From positions 1-14,384 of the forward strand of contig JBLIOL010000118.1 in assembly GCA_047639615.1 (NCBI GenBank): 14,384 nt of DNA. Reading direction: 5' to 3'. Both the position numbers and the translations under genes were made by a program. Shown here piece by piece: positions 14,290 to 14,384 of this stretch; positions within the stretch are counted from its first letter, which is position 1; each line of letters starts with the position of its first letter. This DNA comes from CAYWNK01 sp047639615 (GTDB lineage: Bacteria; Planctomycetota; UBA1135; GCA-002686595). The notes below the pieces were generated by a model. It made no database searches. It had not been told where the DNA came from and worked only from the letters and a program-made list of their open reading frames with translations.

Positions 14290-14300
14290 GCTGATACCGC
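14290..14300 (+). repeat. Third copy of GCTGATACCGC
   Basis: An exact copy of 13252-13262, directly after the large palindrome. Here it is not followed by a plus-strand gene or by GCTAGGA in the window, so it behaves as the right edge of the repeated unit rather than as a working promoter. Confidence 0.5.
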
Positions 14301-14306
14301 CTAGGC

Positions 14307-14384
14307 CTAGTCGCAGAAGGTGATCTGCAGGGCGTCGCTGGTGTTGTAGCCGGCGCCGCCGAAGGGCGGGTCGCGGAACCAGAA
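14307..14384 (-). CDS. C-terminal end of a gene running off the window (secreted-protein-like tail)
   Basis: Reading the minus strand from the window edge gives 25 codons and a TAG stop at 14307-14309. The tail is FWFRDP, a glycine-rich stretch, then YNTSDALQITFCD. Such W-[FY]-RDP ... S[ND]AL ... FC endings recur, as I recall, at the C-termini of large secreted proteins from planctomycetes, where they close a beta-rich domain. Too short to name the protein. It is convergent with paralog B, with the palindrome between them. Confidence 0.6.
   Translation of the reverse strand, partial: FWFRDPPFGGAGYNTSDALQITFCD

Noticed and set aside
14120..14323. 67-codon open frame through the palindrome
   Set aside because: It overlaps the end of gene B in another frame and consists mainly of translated repeat DNA rich in Ala and Pro.
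1..14384. CTAG frequency (stop codons and many GCTAGC/CCTAGG sites)
   Set aside because: By rough count it is close to what composition predicts, so it shows only the absence of CTAG avoidance, not an enrichment.

Overview
The window is 14.4 kb of GC-rich bacterial DNA, densely packed with genes and with no rRNA, tRNA, CRISPR array or transposase that I can see. The lineage cannot be fixed from the sequence alone. A planctomycete or a related lineage is my best guess. The reasons are several large secreted hydrolases, a LamG plus SGNH-esterase fusion, few Shine-Dalgarno sequences, and a C-terminal tail at the right edge (WFRDP...SDALQITFCD) of a type I recall from secreted planctomycete proteins. 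That attribution is recollection, not a search result.

Positions 1-11633 look like ordinary chromosome. In order: an integral-membrane acyltransferase-3 protein (minus), a secreted CocE/NonD-type serine hydrolase (plus), a GT39/ArnT-like membrane glycosyltransferase (plus), a secreted LamG + sialate-O-acetylesterase-like protein (minus), a Bax-inhibitor-1-like membrane protein (minus), a secreted S9 prolyl-oligopeptidase-family peptidase (plus) and the lipid II flippase MurJ (plus). Several of these concern the envelope (O-acyl transfer, glycosyl transfer from a lipid carrier, O-acetyl removal, lipid II flipping), but they do not form one operon. The MurJ start codon lies in the loop of a perfect 12-bp hairpin.

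Positions 11630-14384 look accessory. A ParDE toxin-antitoxin pair (minus) meets the end of murJ with stop codons overlapping inside one CTAG. Its divergent promoter region carries a palindrome over the predicted -10. Next come two tandem paralogous genes of unknown family (plus), here called A (12346-13191) and B (13291-14148). Both have a hydrophobic N-terminus and a conserved C-terminal DxDCDGxxD loop with a second conserved cysteine. They share a 5' block (CTGATACC, 15 nt, GCTAGGA, 8 nt, ATG). A 127-bp near-perfect palindrome follows B. A shortened relative of the same element lies between A and B, and both copies are followed by GCTGATACCGC. I read this as a duplicated gene-plus-repeat unit; it is the most novel part of the window. 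The last 78 bases are the C-terminal end of another gene on the minus strand.

No stretch longer than 300 bases lacks a gene; the largest gaps are about 160-180 bases (6842-7019, 12168-12345, 14149-14306).
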